Notes under the pieces: generated by a model | The model's database searches: none | Told to the model about the DNA's origin: nothing | What the model saw: only the letters and a program-made list of their open reading frames with translations | Shown here: positions 47,174 through 59,240 of the stretch, in pieces | Layout of the letters: every line of letters starts with the position of its first letter | Position numbering within the stretch: position 1 is the stretch's first letter | Made by a program: the position numbers and the translations under genes | Assembly: GCA_033439255.1 (NCBI GenBank) | Contig: CM065888.1 | Location: 1,550,001 to 1,614,000 of the forward strand | Source of the DNA: Hericium rajendrae | Lineage: Eukaryota > Basidiomycota > Agaricomycetes > Russulales > Hericiaceae | Direction of reading: 5' to 3' | Length of the DNA: 64,000 nt

Positions 47174-48856
47174 TCATGTGAAGATCGCGTCGTTGTTGAC
47201 GAACTCCCAACCCCAATGCTGCATCACCGCCTGGTCGACATCGCACTCCGAAATGCTCATGTGGCCCAAGTGCGGAGACTCGGTGCGCGGATGGAGGGAA
47301 GGCTGTGGCAGGTCCAGAAACTGCACTTCCGTCTCCTTTTCCGTCGACTTCGCGCTGCACCCCAAGGCAGGGATGTCGGGATTCCCTAGGATACCCCGCA
47401 CGCTTTCCAAAGCGGACTCTAACGCGCCAGAGATCCACGTGTGGTGGCGGGACAGGTGCTCCCCCGCGAAATAGACATTGCCCTCAGGGCGACGCGCAGC
47501 CTCGAACTGGGATCTGAACTGCCCGGGCAGGAACATCGCATCGCCTGTTGCATTGCGTGTCGTCCACGCGACGTCGAACGTCTCGATGAGCTCGTCATAA
47601 ACATTGACGCCATCGTATAGCTTCGCGAGGCAGTGCAGCGCGAGTTCGCGCCGTTCCGTTTCCGGGAGTGGCAGCCAGGCAGCTGCGTCCGTCATCCACG
47701 AGTAAAGTAGGAGGACGCCGGGCCCGTCGTCGCCAAGCCCGTAGGAGGGGTAGACGACCCAGCGGATGGGTAGGTCGGTGGTGGACTGGCCGCCAAAGGA
47801 GGACTGCAGCGGCGCCTTGACACGCTCCCAGAAGCGCGTCTTGAAGCGCAGGCCCATTTTATAGAGTGGCTCGAAATGCATGGAACGGATAGCGAGCTCC
47901 TTTTGGACGCTCCAGGAAGGTCAGTCGGCGATCATTTTGAGCGCGGCGGGAGGAATGGCGAAAATAATGTTGTCGTAGGTGGCCTCAAATTTGCCGAGGT
48001 ACCCAGAGGCCCGAACGGAGATGCGCCCCTGGTCCGTATGTGTGAATCCTGTGACACGTGCGCCGAAAGTGATGTGCTCCAATCCGACGATGTGCGCCAT
48101 TGCCAGCGGGAGCCTGTCCATTCCGTCCTCGATGGTCGACCACTCCTTGGTATCGAAGTCCATGAACTGCATCACCATCTCGACGGTGCTCAGCGTGAAC
48201 TGGTTGGACTGCGACGTGACGGTTTCCACGAAATCAACAACAGCGGATGGCCAACCTGCGACGGATTCGAGGTAGTGACGAAACGTGTAACCGTCAAAGT
48301 CCAGCAATCGCTCGAAGCCGATGTCAAAGTTGTCTCGCAGCCCCTGGACAAGCGGCCCAATAGCGCCCATGATGAGATCGTGCGCACTCCTGTCAAACTC
48401 CTGCGGCACCGCCCAGCCCAGGGACGATGGCGTGGTGGCCCAGACAGCGCATCCGTCTCCGCGCGTTCCGTTGATGAAGAGCCGGTTCCCTGGGCTATTA
48501 AGGCGGTAGGGCATCAGCCGAATGCGCTTATCCTCCGGCAGCTTGGCCACATCGGGTGAGTTGAGATGGTCGATGAGGGAGAAGACGGGTTCGTGAAAAG
48601 ACGAGCGGGGAATGCGCATCGCGCCCGCCTCGAAGTACTGGTTCTTCTCGTGTGTGAATCGGTGCGTGTGGATCCGGCCACCGACGCGGTTGCTGGCTTC
48701 GTAAATGTGCACGTGGCACCCCGACTGTCTTAGAAGCAGCGCTGAGTAGAGCCCCGCCATGCCGCCACCAACGATGCATACAGAAGGCCGCGAAGAGTGC
48801 ACGAGATTGGTCTGAACAAGCTTCAGTCCAGGGCAGGAATTACGCTCAGGCAACAT
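47174..48856 (-). pseudogene. FAD-dependent amine oxidase (L-amino-acid-oxidase-like) with an in-frame TGA
   Basis: A continuous frame of 561 codons runs from the ATG at 48856 to the stop at 47174, interrupted only by TGA at 47921-47923 (codon 312). The N-terminal part has the dinucleotide-binding motif CIVGGGMAGLYSALLLRQSG and EASNRVGGRIHTH. The part after the stop continues PSWSVQKELAIRSMHFEPLY and ends with the FAD-binding block GNVYFAGEHLSRHHTWISGA. The family oxidatively deaminates amino acids or related amines, releasing ammonia and hydrogen peroxide. TGA could derive from CGA (Arg), which would fit the family here, by one C-to-T change. Alternatives are stop-codon readthrough or a base-call error. 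No other lesion is seen, so decay, if real, is recent. Confidence 0.8.
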
Positions 48857-50526
48857 GCAAGCTTACGTTTTGCATTGTGAGCTGCTTGACAAGTGGCTCT
48901 ATGGAAATGATAAAAACGGTCTGCTCGGAATGGAGAGGGTGTAGAAGATTGAAGACAGGTTTCCAGGGGAGAGGGGAATGGAAAATAATACAGAGGCTGC
49001 TGTCAAAAGCCGATTTTTAAGGACGAGTAGAGACCTATGCATCTGATCTCAGTGAACGATCCAGACAACCTCCGGAAGCCATTTGTGAGCGTGAGGTATC
49101 ACAACGGAAGTATCGTTGTTCCTCATCCGGGGAATGTACTGGCCTAGTAAAAATTCCGTACAACATTCGGTGGACCTAGCAAGGAATCTGTATGCGCTGC
49201 ATAGTTCATCAAGTCAATGACCCCTTCCCCGCGTTCACGCTGCCAGATGATCACCGATGGAATGCTGAAACATACTTGAAAACGTCAGGCCGGACCCGTC
49301 GTGCAAGCGACACGGCTGCTGCCTTGTTTTCTTGTGGAGCTCCCGTGAACGATTATCATGAGAGTTTCACAACGATGTGCACGGAGATCTACCATCGCAC
49401 GCAGCACCAGAGAGCACAGCGCTACAAGGCAAAAAAAAAAGTTAACATTCCTCGAGGCAGGCACAGTGTCCTCAACGTTGGATCGACATACGAGATCTAG
49501 GAACGAATTCACTGCGTTAGTGCAGATCACGAACGGCGATAAGGACATCTAACTAGCACAGACTCACGCTGTAGTTCAGAGGCAAGGGACTCACTGCAAA
49601 GACGTTCTCCGCAGTGTCAGCTGTAGCCTTCGGAATACAAACGGAACTGACTCAGCCAAATCGGGCCGAGAATGGAGCAAGAAGAGGAATGTTTTGAGGC
49701 TATTCCAGGCCATACAAGGGCTTGGTTATGCGTCAGAGGAGACAATTGAACAGGGACGCGCCTCGATATCTGTCCAGGGAACATCAGTCAAGACGGTGCA
49801 ACCTCATCGCAAACAAGTCCTCGTTCCATCCGCTTTCCCCTTGGAGGTGAATGTGGAGTACCTTTCCGTCAGGCTATGATGACCTGCAGCGAACAACCGG
49901 CGTTGAGGACCTTTTTTGTAGCGAGGAACCTGTACCTGACACCGCACTGGTGCTGATGCTCTGACGGTGGGGCGGCATCCGCCTGGAGCTGTGAGGCATG
50001 ACTGGGTCTGCCTGAGCGCCGATCTTCTCTGTATCTGTGATATAGTCCGACAAGGATAACGAGTGAGGACTCCTTGATCCGGGGGATGTCGCGCAGAAGA
50101 CAATGTTCAGCAAAAACAGTCATGAAACGGTCAAGCCATGATCGACCTGACCCTCTAGAGCGGGCGAGTGATTACAAGACTACTTGGAAGAACAACGTCG
50201 ACCCAAAGCAACAATGTCATGAAACGTGGCGAGAAGATTGACATGTCAGCTTCAAACTTGTGAATCGTGATGGTCAACGACTTGAATGAAAGTAACCTAT
50301 ACGACCAGTGCATGAAAGTATAACGAACGAGTCAGCACACCGAATTGGCACTGAATTGATGAATCGGTGCTGAAACGTGATCCCAATTCGACCCGATGTG
50401 CCAAATTAAGCATACATAATGGTGAAAGCGATAATTGGCTGGGGATTAGTAAGAGGAGACGACTGCATCCCCCTTCACCGTAACACCGCCATCGACACCG
50501 TCGTCCAGGCGCAAAAGTTCGACATC
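48857..50526. other. Intergenic region between divergent genes
   Basis: This 1.7 kb holds the upstream regions of the amine oxidase locus (-) and the Zn2Cys6 regulator (+). Short open frames have no features. A poly-A tract lies at about 49432-49440. Confidence 0.45.
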
Positions 50527-53500
50527 ATGCCGCCGACATCAGGCGAAGAACAAGGTGCTGAGAAGGCCTCAACGTCGATTCTGAAGGAAAGGCGGTTTAA
50601 GCTTAGCAGGTACGAACATACCACTTTTCGTCTAACATACTCCTCATTGCGTTCGTCTTGCTTTGTCTTACTAGAGCATGCGATCGTTGTCGGTGAGCAG
50701 CCTGAAGATCTGATTGTGTCGTCCAGAGTGCTCAGATATACCGCACAGACGTCGGAGAATCAAATGCGACGAGGGACACCCATGTCAGGCTTGCCTTGGC
50801 GCGAACTCGCCATGTACTTTCGAAGAACCGGGTAAGAGAAGCCACCCACATAAGTCCAAGTCAGTGAAAATCATGTAACCGTATGAGCTATGCTTATGTC
50901 AAGCTAGGCGGACAGCGACCCTCGAGGACAGGATGCACCACCTCGAAAGCCTTATCCAGGCCATCCCGCCCGCAGTGTTCGCAGCAGGCGGCGCTGGTGC
51001 GTTTGCCAACATGCCATCCCCCTCACTCGATCCGCAGAGTCCTCACGTGTCGTTTGGCACGTCCACACACACTTACCCGCCCACCGCTCCTCCCCCCGCT
51101 TTGAACACCTTCCCCCTCATGAACCCCTCTACGCATTTCACCGCAGCGCCCAGCGCTCGATCACGACATTCTAGCCCGAACGCAGCGCCTGCTCCATTTG
51201 TGCTGCAAGCGGCTAAGAGCTCTGAGTCTATGGACCCGGATCAGCTCGCGGGGGAGACGGCGCGAATGTCGCTGTGCTCGTCATATCTCTACGTAGATGA
51301 CGAGGGCTACACACGCTGGCAGGGCGAGACGTCCGGCCTGCCCATTTTGGATCTGCTTGTCGAGCGGCACAAGCCCCTGGTGCCAAAGAGCGAGCGGGAG
51401 CCAAGTCCGCAGCAACCAGATTGGTCCGCGCGCAGTCCGACCGCGGCGTCCGAGGACTACTTCCCGGATCGCATGCCCAAGCGAACCGACATCCAGCCGG
51501 AGAAGATATGGAAGCTCATTACTTCGCTCATCGCTCCGGACTTGATGGACAGGTGTGTTTAGACTCGTTGACAAGGCGATTCTCTAACATTGGACCGTTC
51601 CAACAGTCTCGTGCAGTGCTACTTGTCGACATCATATTATTTGATCCCGTTTCTGCACATTCCTACCTTCCTGGCAGTGAGTTGAAATCTTTCAGGCTAA
51701 TCTTAGTTTGGCCTCTCTGACACTGCGTTCCAGGACTACGGAAACCCACAGAAATGGGGCGAGCCGGGGTTTGCGGCCTTCATCGTCGCCGTCTGCTGCC
51801 TTGCATCACGACACATCGATGATCCGCGAGTGCGTGCGGACCCGAGTGACGGTATCTCCTCCGGCACGCAATGGTTCGAGCTCTTCGGCCGTCTCCGCAC
51901 CCTGCCTGCCGCGGATCGTCCGACGGTGTACACCGTCCAAGCGGTGCTCGTGGCCGGCGTCTACGCCGTCGGTTGGGGCAAGCTCTCGCGCGCCTTTGCG
52001 CTCATTGCCGAGTCCATCACGCTTTCCATGGACGCCGGCCTGCACCGCTCCGGGGACGCGTACGACATCTTCGACCCCATCGAGAACGAGATCCGCAAGC
52101 GCACGTTCTGGTGCGTGTACATGTGGGACAAGCAGGCCAGCGCGCACTTTGGCCGCCCGCCGATGATCCGCATGCGCGACTGCGACGTCGGCGAGCCGAG
52201 CACCGTCGACGACGAGTTCATCACGCACGACAGCGTCGGCCCGCAGCCGCCCGACACGCCGAGCCGCATGAGCGCCTTCGTCGGCGTCCTGCGCATGTTC
52301 GTCGTGCTCGAATCCGTGCTCGACACGCCGCCGCCGAAGGAGTTCGGTGACACATCGCCCTTCCTGGCCCGTGCGACGGGCGTCCTCGTGGGCTTCCGCC
52401 GGCACAAGGGTCTCCGCGAGGAGGAAGCGCTGCTCGACGAGGTGTGCAGCACCATTCCCCCGCATTGGGCGCACACGCGTGAGACGATGGCGAGCGAGGA
52501 CGTGATTCGTGTCACGCATGCGGAGCGCCTGCACTGTCTGCAGCACTTCGTGCGCATGCTCATCATGCGGCATCGGTTCTCGGAAATGGTCGCGGAGCGT
52601 GCGGCGGTGGGCGAGCAGGAGCAGACCGAGGCGGAATGCGATGTGATGCGCGTCGCGCATGCGAGCGCACTGCAGATTGTCACCGCACACATGCACATCG
52701 CCACAAAAGGGCTTATGACTTACTGTGGGTCTTCATTCATTTTTTTCGGTTGAATTTTCGCTGACTGGATCGCAGATGGAGTACATGTTATTCATCAGTT
52801 GACGCAAGCTGGACGGACCCTCGTTGCATTTTTACTCAACTGCCAGTCGGATTCGCTGCGGCCGCTGATAACGCCAGCGCTGGACGGGCTTCGCTCGTGC
52901 GTCGGGCTTCTCAGGCGTTTCAGTGGACGATACGTCTGCGGCCTGCGGTCCGGCGACGTCATGGAAGAGTTCTGCAGAAGTGCGTCGTCTCTCTTCTCAT
53001 TCGCGCTATTTGTAACCGGTCTTCGCAGTCACCCAAATCCCTCTCGACCACCCGTCGCTGCCGCAGGACTTTGCGCACAACAAGCCGCTGCCGCCGTGGA
53101 TCCGGCCCGTGCGCAAAAAGCACCCGTCCGCGCCCCGCTCGTCGGGCAGCCACGAGTCGCCGCCGCCGCTGCCACACGACAGCCCCGAGACGTTCTCCCC
53201 CACTGAGATGTTCGTCGACATGTCGGGCGTCTCCGGCCCGAACGGCCTCGCGAGCCACTTCGGCACCATCAACACCGCGCAGGGCGTGGCGGTCCAGCCG
53301 TCGAAGCACCCGAGCACAAGCACGGGCGCGTTCGCGCTGGACACGGCGGCGGGCTTCGCGGACCCCGGGGTGGCGATGTCGCCCGCGGAGATCATGGCGC
53401 TGTTCAACGAGGGCACGATGGACATGACCTCGCTGTTCGGGGCCTCGCTCTCCACGGACATGCTCGGCGACCCTGCGGGCGGGGAGGCTCTGACGGGCGG

Positions 53501-53573
53501 GATGCCGTTCGGGACGCCGTTTCGGAAGCCGGGCAGCCCGAGCGATATGAGCGGGATCGTCGCGAGCCCGTAG
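50527..53573 (+). CDS. Zn2Cys6 fungal-specific transcription factor
   Basis: Eight exons (50527-50609, 50675-50692, 50749-50831, 50916-51552, 51607-51676, 51734-52724, 52776-52979, 53029-53573) give 876 residues. The zinc cluster is assembled across three tiny exons: cysteines at 30, 33, 40, 46, 49 and 56 give C-x2-C-x6-C-x5-C-x2-C-x6-C. A coiled-coil linker follows ([16 protein letters not shown]). The middle region has the Fungal_trans signature, including [20 protein letters not shown] and [23 protein letters not shown]. The C-terminus is acidic and Ser/Pro-rich. Such proteins bind CGG-containing DNA as dimers. The exon-3/exon-4 acceptor (50915) is the least certain junction. An in-frame ATG at 50419 would add 36 residues. 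Targets are unknown. Confidence 0.87.
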
Positions 53574-53914
53574 TCGCGTCGGGCGCTCGCGATGTATAGT
53601 TTATTGTAAGTCCGCTGTGTTGTCAGTCTGCGTCGTTCAGGGAACAATGAATTTGCTTAGGGATCTAATATTGTATCTGTATCTGCTTTTGCTCTGTCTT
53701 ATGCTCTTTGCCTGGAATAAACAGCCTAGTCGCTATGGTACTGCTGTATCCGTTCTGTCGCTAGTGTTTGATTAACGCTCGTGTCTGCGTGGCGTTTTGT
53801 CTCTAGCTTCTTGCCAGAAATAACACCGTTTCAGGTTTATCGCGCTCGCGGGCGCTGGAGTTCACGACGCCGTGCTCGTTGCCTCGCAATATTTGTTCAA
53901 ACGTGCGGGACATG
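53574..53914. other. Intergenic region
   Basis: This is the 3' flank of the regulator gene. No gene is seen. Confidence 0.5.
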
Positions 53915-54516
53915 ACCATTGACTGGCAGACAAAGTGGCAGTAGGTACATACCGCAGGCAGAACCAGGTAGCGGTCGTCTGCAGGAAGGAAGGAAGCAGC
54001 CATTTCCGGGTCGCAGCTTTTTTGCGAAGGAACAAGTCAAGTCAACTTCCCACCGTTTTCGGGTCGCGTACTGTCGCGAGGGTACTTGAAGAGAACAATT
54101 CAAGATACGGCTATGGACGACTTGCCGGTTTCGCGTCTCACGCTGTCGCAGGGAAACATCTGAAGATACACGTGTTGATGATGGACTACCCTTTCGAGGT
54201 CGCCAACTGACGCGGGGCAACATCTGAAGATGCACGGATGGATGAGACTCCGTCGTTTCGGGCCCTCCGGTGACAGCTCGGAATACGCATAGGGACACCC
54301 AGCACTGCTACAGCTTGCGACTCGAACATGGCAGGAAGTCATTGGAGGCCGCCCATATCTAGTGTCTCCAGTTGTTTCCTTACGACAGCCCGCGGCCCAG
54401 AAACGGCAGGAACTCATCCATCTCGTGTCTTGAGTTGTTCCTTTGCGACAACCCCGCTTGCTCGATTCGACCAGGAGTCCTACTGTAAGGTCTTGAAACT
54501 CATTTGCATGTGAAGT
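53915..54516. repeat. 602 bp tandem repeat, copy 1
   Basis: The unit starts ACCATTGACTGGCAGACAAA and repeats at 54517 with no difference that I could find by reading both copies. It has a (GAAG)n run. It also carries an inner partial repeat, AACATCTGAAGATACACG and then AACATCTGAAGATGCACG. No coding function is recognised. Confidence 0.95.
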
Positions 54517-55118
54517 ACCATTGACTGGCAGACAAAGTGGCAGTAGGTACATACCGCAGGCAGAACCAGGTAGCGGTCGTCTGCAGGAAGGAAGGAAGCA
54601 GCCATTTCCGGGTCGCAGCTTTTTTGCGAAGGAACAAGTCAAGTCAACTTCCCACCGTTTTCGGGTCGCGTACTGTCGCGAGGGTACTTGAAGAGAACAA
54701 TTCAAGATACGGCTATGGACGACTTGCCGGTTTCGCGTCTCACGCTGTCGCAGGGAAACATCTGAAGATACACGTGTTGATGATGGACTACCCTTTCGAG
54801 GTCGCCAACTGACGCGGGGCAACATCTGAAGATGCACGGATGGATGAGACTCCGTCGTTTCGGGCCCTCCGGTGACAGCTCGGAATACGCATAGGGACAC
54901 CCAGCACTGCTACAGCTTGCGACTCGAACATGGCAGGAAGTCATTGGAGGCCGCCCATATCTAGTGTCTCCAGTTGTTTCCTTACGACAGCCCGCGGCCC
55001 AGAAACGGCAGGAACTCATCCATCTCGTGTCTTGAGTTGTTCCTTTGCGACAACCCCGCTTGCTCGATTCGACCAGGAGTCCTACTGTAAGGTCTTGAAA
55101 CTCATTTGCATGTGAAGT
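54517..55118. repeat. 602 bp tandem repeat, copy 2
   Basis: This is a direct copy of 53915-54516. Because 602 is not a multiple of three, open frames that cross the junction change frame between copies, which argues against the repeat being protein-coding. Confidence 0.95.
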
Positions 55119-56273
55119 ACCGTCCACGCACAATAGAGCGAGTAGCTCAACGAGTATGTATAACCAGATATACAGTAATGAAAAACGTACACGGCGGTAT
55201 AAAAAGTCTCGAGCTTCCAATAATTCAGATAATCCTGCCGACAGCCAACAGGACGTAGCGAATGCCAAGGCGGACATGCCGCCCATCGTCCCGCCGAACG
55301 CGGCGGTACAGCAAAGCTGTAAGGACAAGCCTCGCCGAGCAAGCAGGGCGACATAGCGAGCGAAGGGGGAGGGCCGACGGGGCCGACGGAGAGCATAGCA
55401 AGAAGGGGGGATGCGGGGTTTGTTGACTATTCTGCCGGACACGGCGAACAAGAGCCAGCCCGCTGACAACAGGGAGAACGAAGCATCGCTAAACAGCCGA
55501 GGAAACGGCTGAGAGCGTGCGAGCAAGCGTGCGTGGCCGGTTATCCCGTCAACGACGAGGAACACATCGAGCGAAAGGAGCATGCGAAGAAAGGAAGAGG
55601 AGTCTTAGGCGGGAAGGAGGATAAGGGGGAGGGTATGGGCGATGAGAGATATTGGAAGAGGTATCAAAAAATAAACGCCGGGGGTGGATGCTAGGCAAGG
55701 AGGGGGACGGGGTCAGGAAGATTGACAGACAGGGGAGATGTTATACGGCACTTACCAGGGTAGTACGGGAAGACGTAGGCGGAAAAGCGGGAAGAGGGGT
55801 ATAAGTGGGCAGAAGGACGAGGGTGGAATATGGGTGGCAGGAATAGTGTGCGAGGGGAGGAAGGATATTAGGCCGGATGGAGAAATTGTTAGAAAAACAG
55901 AAGCCTAGAAGGCCAGCCCACGGATCCAAGGCCGGCCGCAGACTAGAAAGTGGACGTAGACAAGGCAGACGGACGTGCAAGACGAAGAAGTGCAAGAGCG
56001 AACTCAGCGAGAACGCGTACTAGGCCAAGATGGTGGCCGGCCAGACAGAGACAAGTGCAAGGAGAGCAAATAAAGCGAGGATGCGTACAAGGCCAAGATG
56101 GGGCCGAACAAACTAGGCAGCTGCAAGAGCGGTAGTCTCTGCAGAGATAGGTGCAACGAAGATCAAGCCATTTTGGATTTTGCCAAGCTTTGAAGTTTTT
56201 TTAACGTTATCCTTGAGATCGAATAAAAGATGAAGAAAGATACGAAGAGATGCAGATAGAGAGAGCATGTCGC
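55119..56273. other. Purine-rich gene-poor region downstream of the kinase
   Basis: The plus strand is strongly purine-rich, especially 55560-55930 with many GGGG and GAGG runs, so the minus strand is pyrimidine-rich. A degenerate 65 bp tandem repeat lies at 55988-56108. No gene is recognised. It could be unstructured 3' sequence of the kinase gene or a decayed element. Confidence 0.5.
55988..56108. repeat. Degenerate tandem repeat, two copies, ~65 bp period
   Basis: AAGTGCAAGAGCG...GTACTAGGCCAAGATGG at 55988 is repeated as AAGTGCAAGGAGAGC...GTACAAGGCCAAGATGG at 56053. Confidence 0.7.
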
Positions 56274-58515
56274 TTAGGTACGGAGCTTCTGCGCCCAGCG
56301 GCGCAAGCCAGCGAACGGATTGCGCGAGGGAGGCGCAGCGATAGGCGGCTGCAAGATAAAGACTTCTCCAATGCTGATAGACTCGGAACTAAGGCTAGAA
56401 CAAGACTCGGAGGGAGACGAAGGAGCAGGCGAAGGTGAGTACAGCGTACCATCGCTGGAAGTTGAGATCATAGTAGTACCGCTGGAGAGCGTGGAAAAGC
56501 GACGACGAAGAGAGCTAGACGACAAGCTGGGTGATGCAGCGGCGAAGGACGCGGCGAATTCGCGGAGCTCGGAGAGATAGCCGGATAACCGATGCAGAGC
56601 AGACCCAGACAGACGATGAGCAGGAGCAGAGCTGTTGGCAGAAGATCCGTTGGCCATGGCAGGAGCAGAGCACTTAGCAGAGGCGAGAGCAGCAGAAGAG
56701 GCGGCGGAGAAGCGCTCGGATTGGAAGGTATAGAGCGGGAATGGGTCGGGGAGTACCGCTTCGGCAACCGGAAGCTTGAAGCAGTAGTTGCTCCGCTCCG
56801 CCTCGGCCACCTCGGACAGACTGCGACCCGCGTCGGGAGCCCAAGGGGGCGTGATCTCCCCACGGCCAAGCTTGTCCCAGTCGCTGTCAAGACGTCAGCT
56901 CAAAGAAGTCTATAAAGACAAGAATAAACTCACATAGGCTCGAGGAAACGATGCTCCTTCATCTCCTGTAGCGAAATGCGAAATTGAGGATCAGTCTGCA
57001 GTATCTGGATGACGAACACCTGCGTGCAACGATCGACATTGTCTGCGAACTTGAATAAGACCTGATCGTCCATAATGCTCTCATAGACCTCACTGAGAAC
57101 CGCGGAGAGCTTGAAAGGTCTGCGGCCCGTCGCCATCTCGTAGACTGTGACGCCGAACGACCAGAAGTCCACCTCGTAGCTGTATGAGTCTCCTCGAAAT
57201 ACCTCGGGCGGAGAATAGACGGGCGTGCCGCGGCAGGAAGACGTGGTGAACCTCTTCGGGCACGTCTCCACCGAGGAAGCGCTGAAGCGACGCGCACGAG
57301 CGAGCGCGGCCCAGAAGGGATTGGTTTCGTGCTGGATGTCGCCGCGGGTGGTCTCGAACTGTTTGGAAATACCGAAGTCGCAAACTTGGACGTTACCCTC
57401 GGCATCGAACAGGAGGTTCTCTGGCTTGATGTCGCGATGGATGATGCCTTTACTATGTATGAACTCCAAGGCACTTAGCTGAAATGACAGGATGACTGTC
57501 AATAAATATAAAATCATAGCGGGAGAGGACATCTTACAATCTGCGCGGCGTAGAAGGTGACACGGGGCGCCTGAAACTTTCCGGACCTATGCAGCTCCGT
57601 GCGCATATCGCCGCCGAGATGGAACAGCTAGCACAGAAACAAGCCAATCAGCGGACTCCATGAAAATCGGGTAAAGTGACGCACCATGGCGAGGAAGAAA
57701 CTGTTCTTGTCATGGAAGCTCGCCTCCAACGAGATGACGTTGCGATGACCCTGCATTGTGCGAAGCATGCGCTGCTCTTGAACAATGAGACCTATGCCTT
57801 CCGTCGAGAGGAATTTCTTGTCGATCCTCTTGAGAGCGAAGAGCTTCTGCGTATGGTCAAGCCTGACGAGATAGACGACCCCGCTGGCGCCAGAGCCGAG
57901 GTTCTTGATGGCGGTGAAGTCCTGTAGGCCGACCTTCGGAGGGATATTGACTGCGAAGACAAGTGGCTCCGTGGTGGTGGCTGGCTGAGGCTGACCATAC
58001 TGAATGATTGGACCGATGTGAACAGTTTTGGAGAATCGGACGAAGTCCATAGGGTCCATGAAGTGCTGACATTGAAATGTGAGGATTAGTGAACTAACAA
58101 CAACTGACGACAGCGTTGAGGGACTGGAACTTACCACTTCCTGGATGTCGAAAGCACGTGGAGGGAGTATGATGCTCCGCCGGACATCGAGGAGCTGAGG
58201 ATCGTGTGCTGCGTCGTAGAGGGCCTGGAGGTACTCACGTTCCTCCTCTTGAGGGTCGATGAGAGGAACGATCTCGGGCTGATATCCCGTCAATGGGTGG
58301 GCAATCATACCAAAAGCAGGGTATCTCGCCTCGACGACGGCCGTGACCTTCGAGAGCTCTTCCCCATGGGCGGGAAGAACAACCTGCTAGAACCGTGATT
58401 AGATGAAAATCATTGAGGAAAAGAAGAGACTCACGTTTCCAAACGTAGAGCTCGCATGGCGTGCCGGAACGACGACGGCCTTCTTGAAGGAAGCGATGAT
58501 ATTGTGGAGGGACAT
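56274..58515 (-). CDS. Serine/threonine protein kinase
   Basis: Six exons (58435-58515, 58135-58386, 57685-58065, 57538-57627, 56934-57478, 56274-56883) give 652 residues. Kinase landmarks are the glycine loop GSGASGVVYLV (~168), the ATP-binding lysine in FALKRIDKKF (190), HRDIKPEN (282-289), DFG (302-304), GTPVYSPPEVF with PPE at ~358, and VDFWSFGVTVYEMATGRRPF. All catalytic residues are present. It looks AGC/YANK-like from the lysine strand and C-lobe, but the family is uncertain. DFG to PPE is ~55 residues, longer than usual, with FSASS in the insert. After the domain, ITPPWAPDAG leads to an Ala/Ser-rich tail of ~160 residues. The N-terminal 160 residues match no domain I know. The first three exons were duplicated to 44159-45012. 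Confidence 0.88.
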
Positions 58516-59240
58516 GATGGACAGCGAGATAACAACTGAAGAGCGAATAACGACAAAACTTGATGACTTGAAGTGCGAAGGACGTAGTTCGAAAGCTGGG
58601 GAGAGAAGCAGGAACAGAAAACAGAAAGATTCTTATAAGCCATCGCTCACAATCTGGGCTGGAGGCTGGCGTGCAGGCTGACCGTGCGGCTGGGAGAATC
58701 TATAAAACTTAGAAACTGAAGACGTTGCTACAGTATCGTGAAATGGCACCTGGAACATATTCCTTGACAAATTAAGATCTACGAACTTGACATTAAAATG
58801 TTCATGTTGGTGCTGATGAAAGCCACGAACGCTGGCCCGATACCAACAGTGGTGACAACGGCGAGCTCGGAGTCGCTGCTCGACGCGTCGGCGACGCGAG
58901 CTGGAAAGACTAGTCACGTGCCGCACGTCTATAGGCGAGAAATTCCAAGAAATTGACAAATCATCCCGACCCCCCCTTGCACCAAGATGTCAGACGCAAA
59001 TGAAGTAGCAGAGATTCCCACGGAAAAGTTGCGTAAGGTAGAAATACATGTGGTGAGAAGCATTTTGTTCAAAGGAGACGAAAAACTTGACCAGTGCTTG
59101 CCGCGGAGGCTCGGAGCAAGAGCATAGAATCGAAACAGTAACGTAGAACCAAAATAAACAGTCCTGCGTACTTAACGGTCAATACCTCATATATTCGTCC
59201 GAGACGACCGAACTAGTAACATACCTGACGCACTCTGATG
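58516..59240. other. Intergenic region inside the right duplication arm
   Basis: This is the counterpart of 43462-44158. It includes the upstream region of the kinase gene and the 3' flank of the F-box pseudogene. No further gene is seen. Confidence 0.6.

Noticed and set aside
53915-55118. The 602 bp repeats considered as two LTRs of a retrotransposon
   Set aside because: They are directly adjacent with no internal region, primer-binding site or polyprotein between them.
54100-55583. Two minus-strand frames of 266 and 293 codons sharing sequence
   Set aside because: They arise because the 602 bp repeat is read in two frames across its junction. There is no recognisable protein feature.
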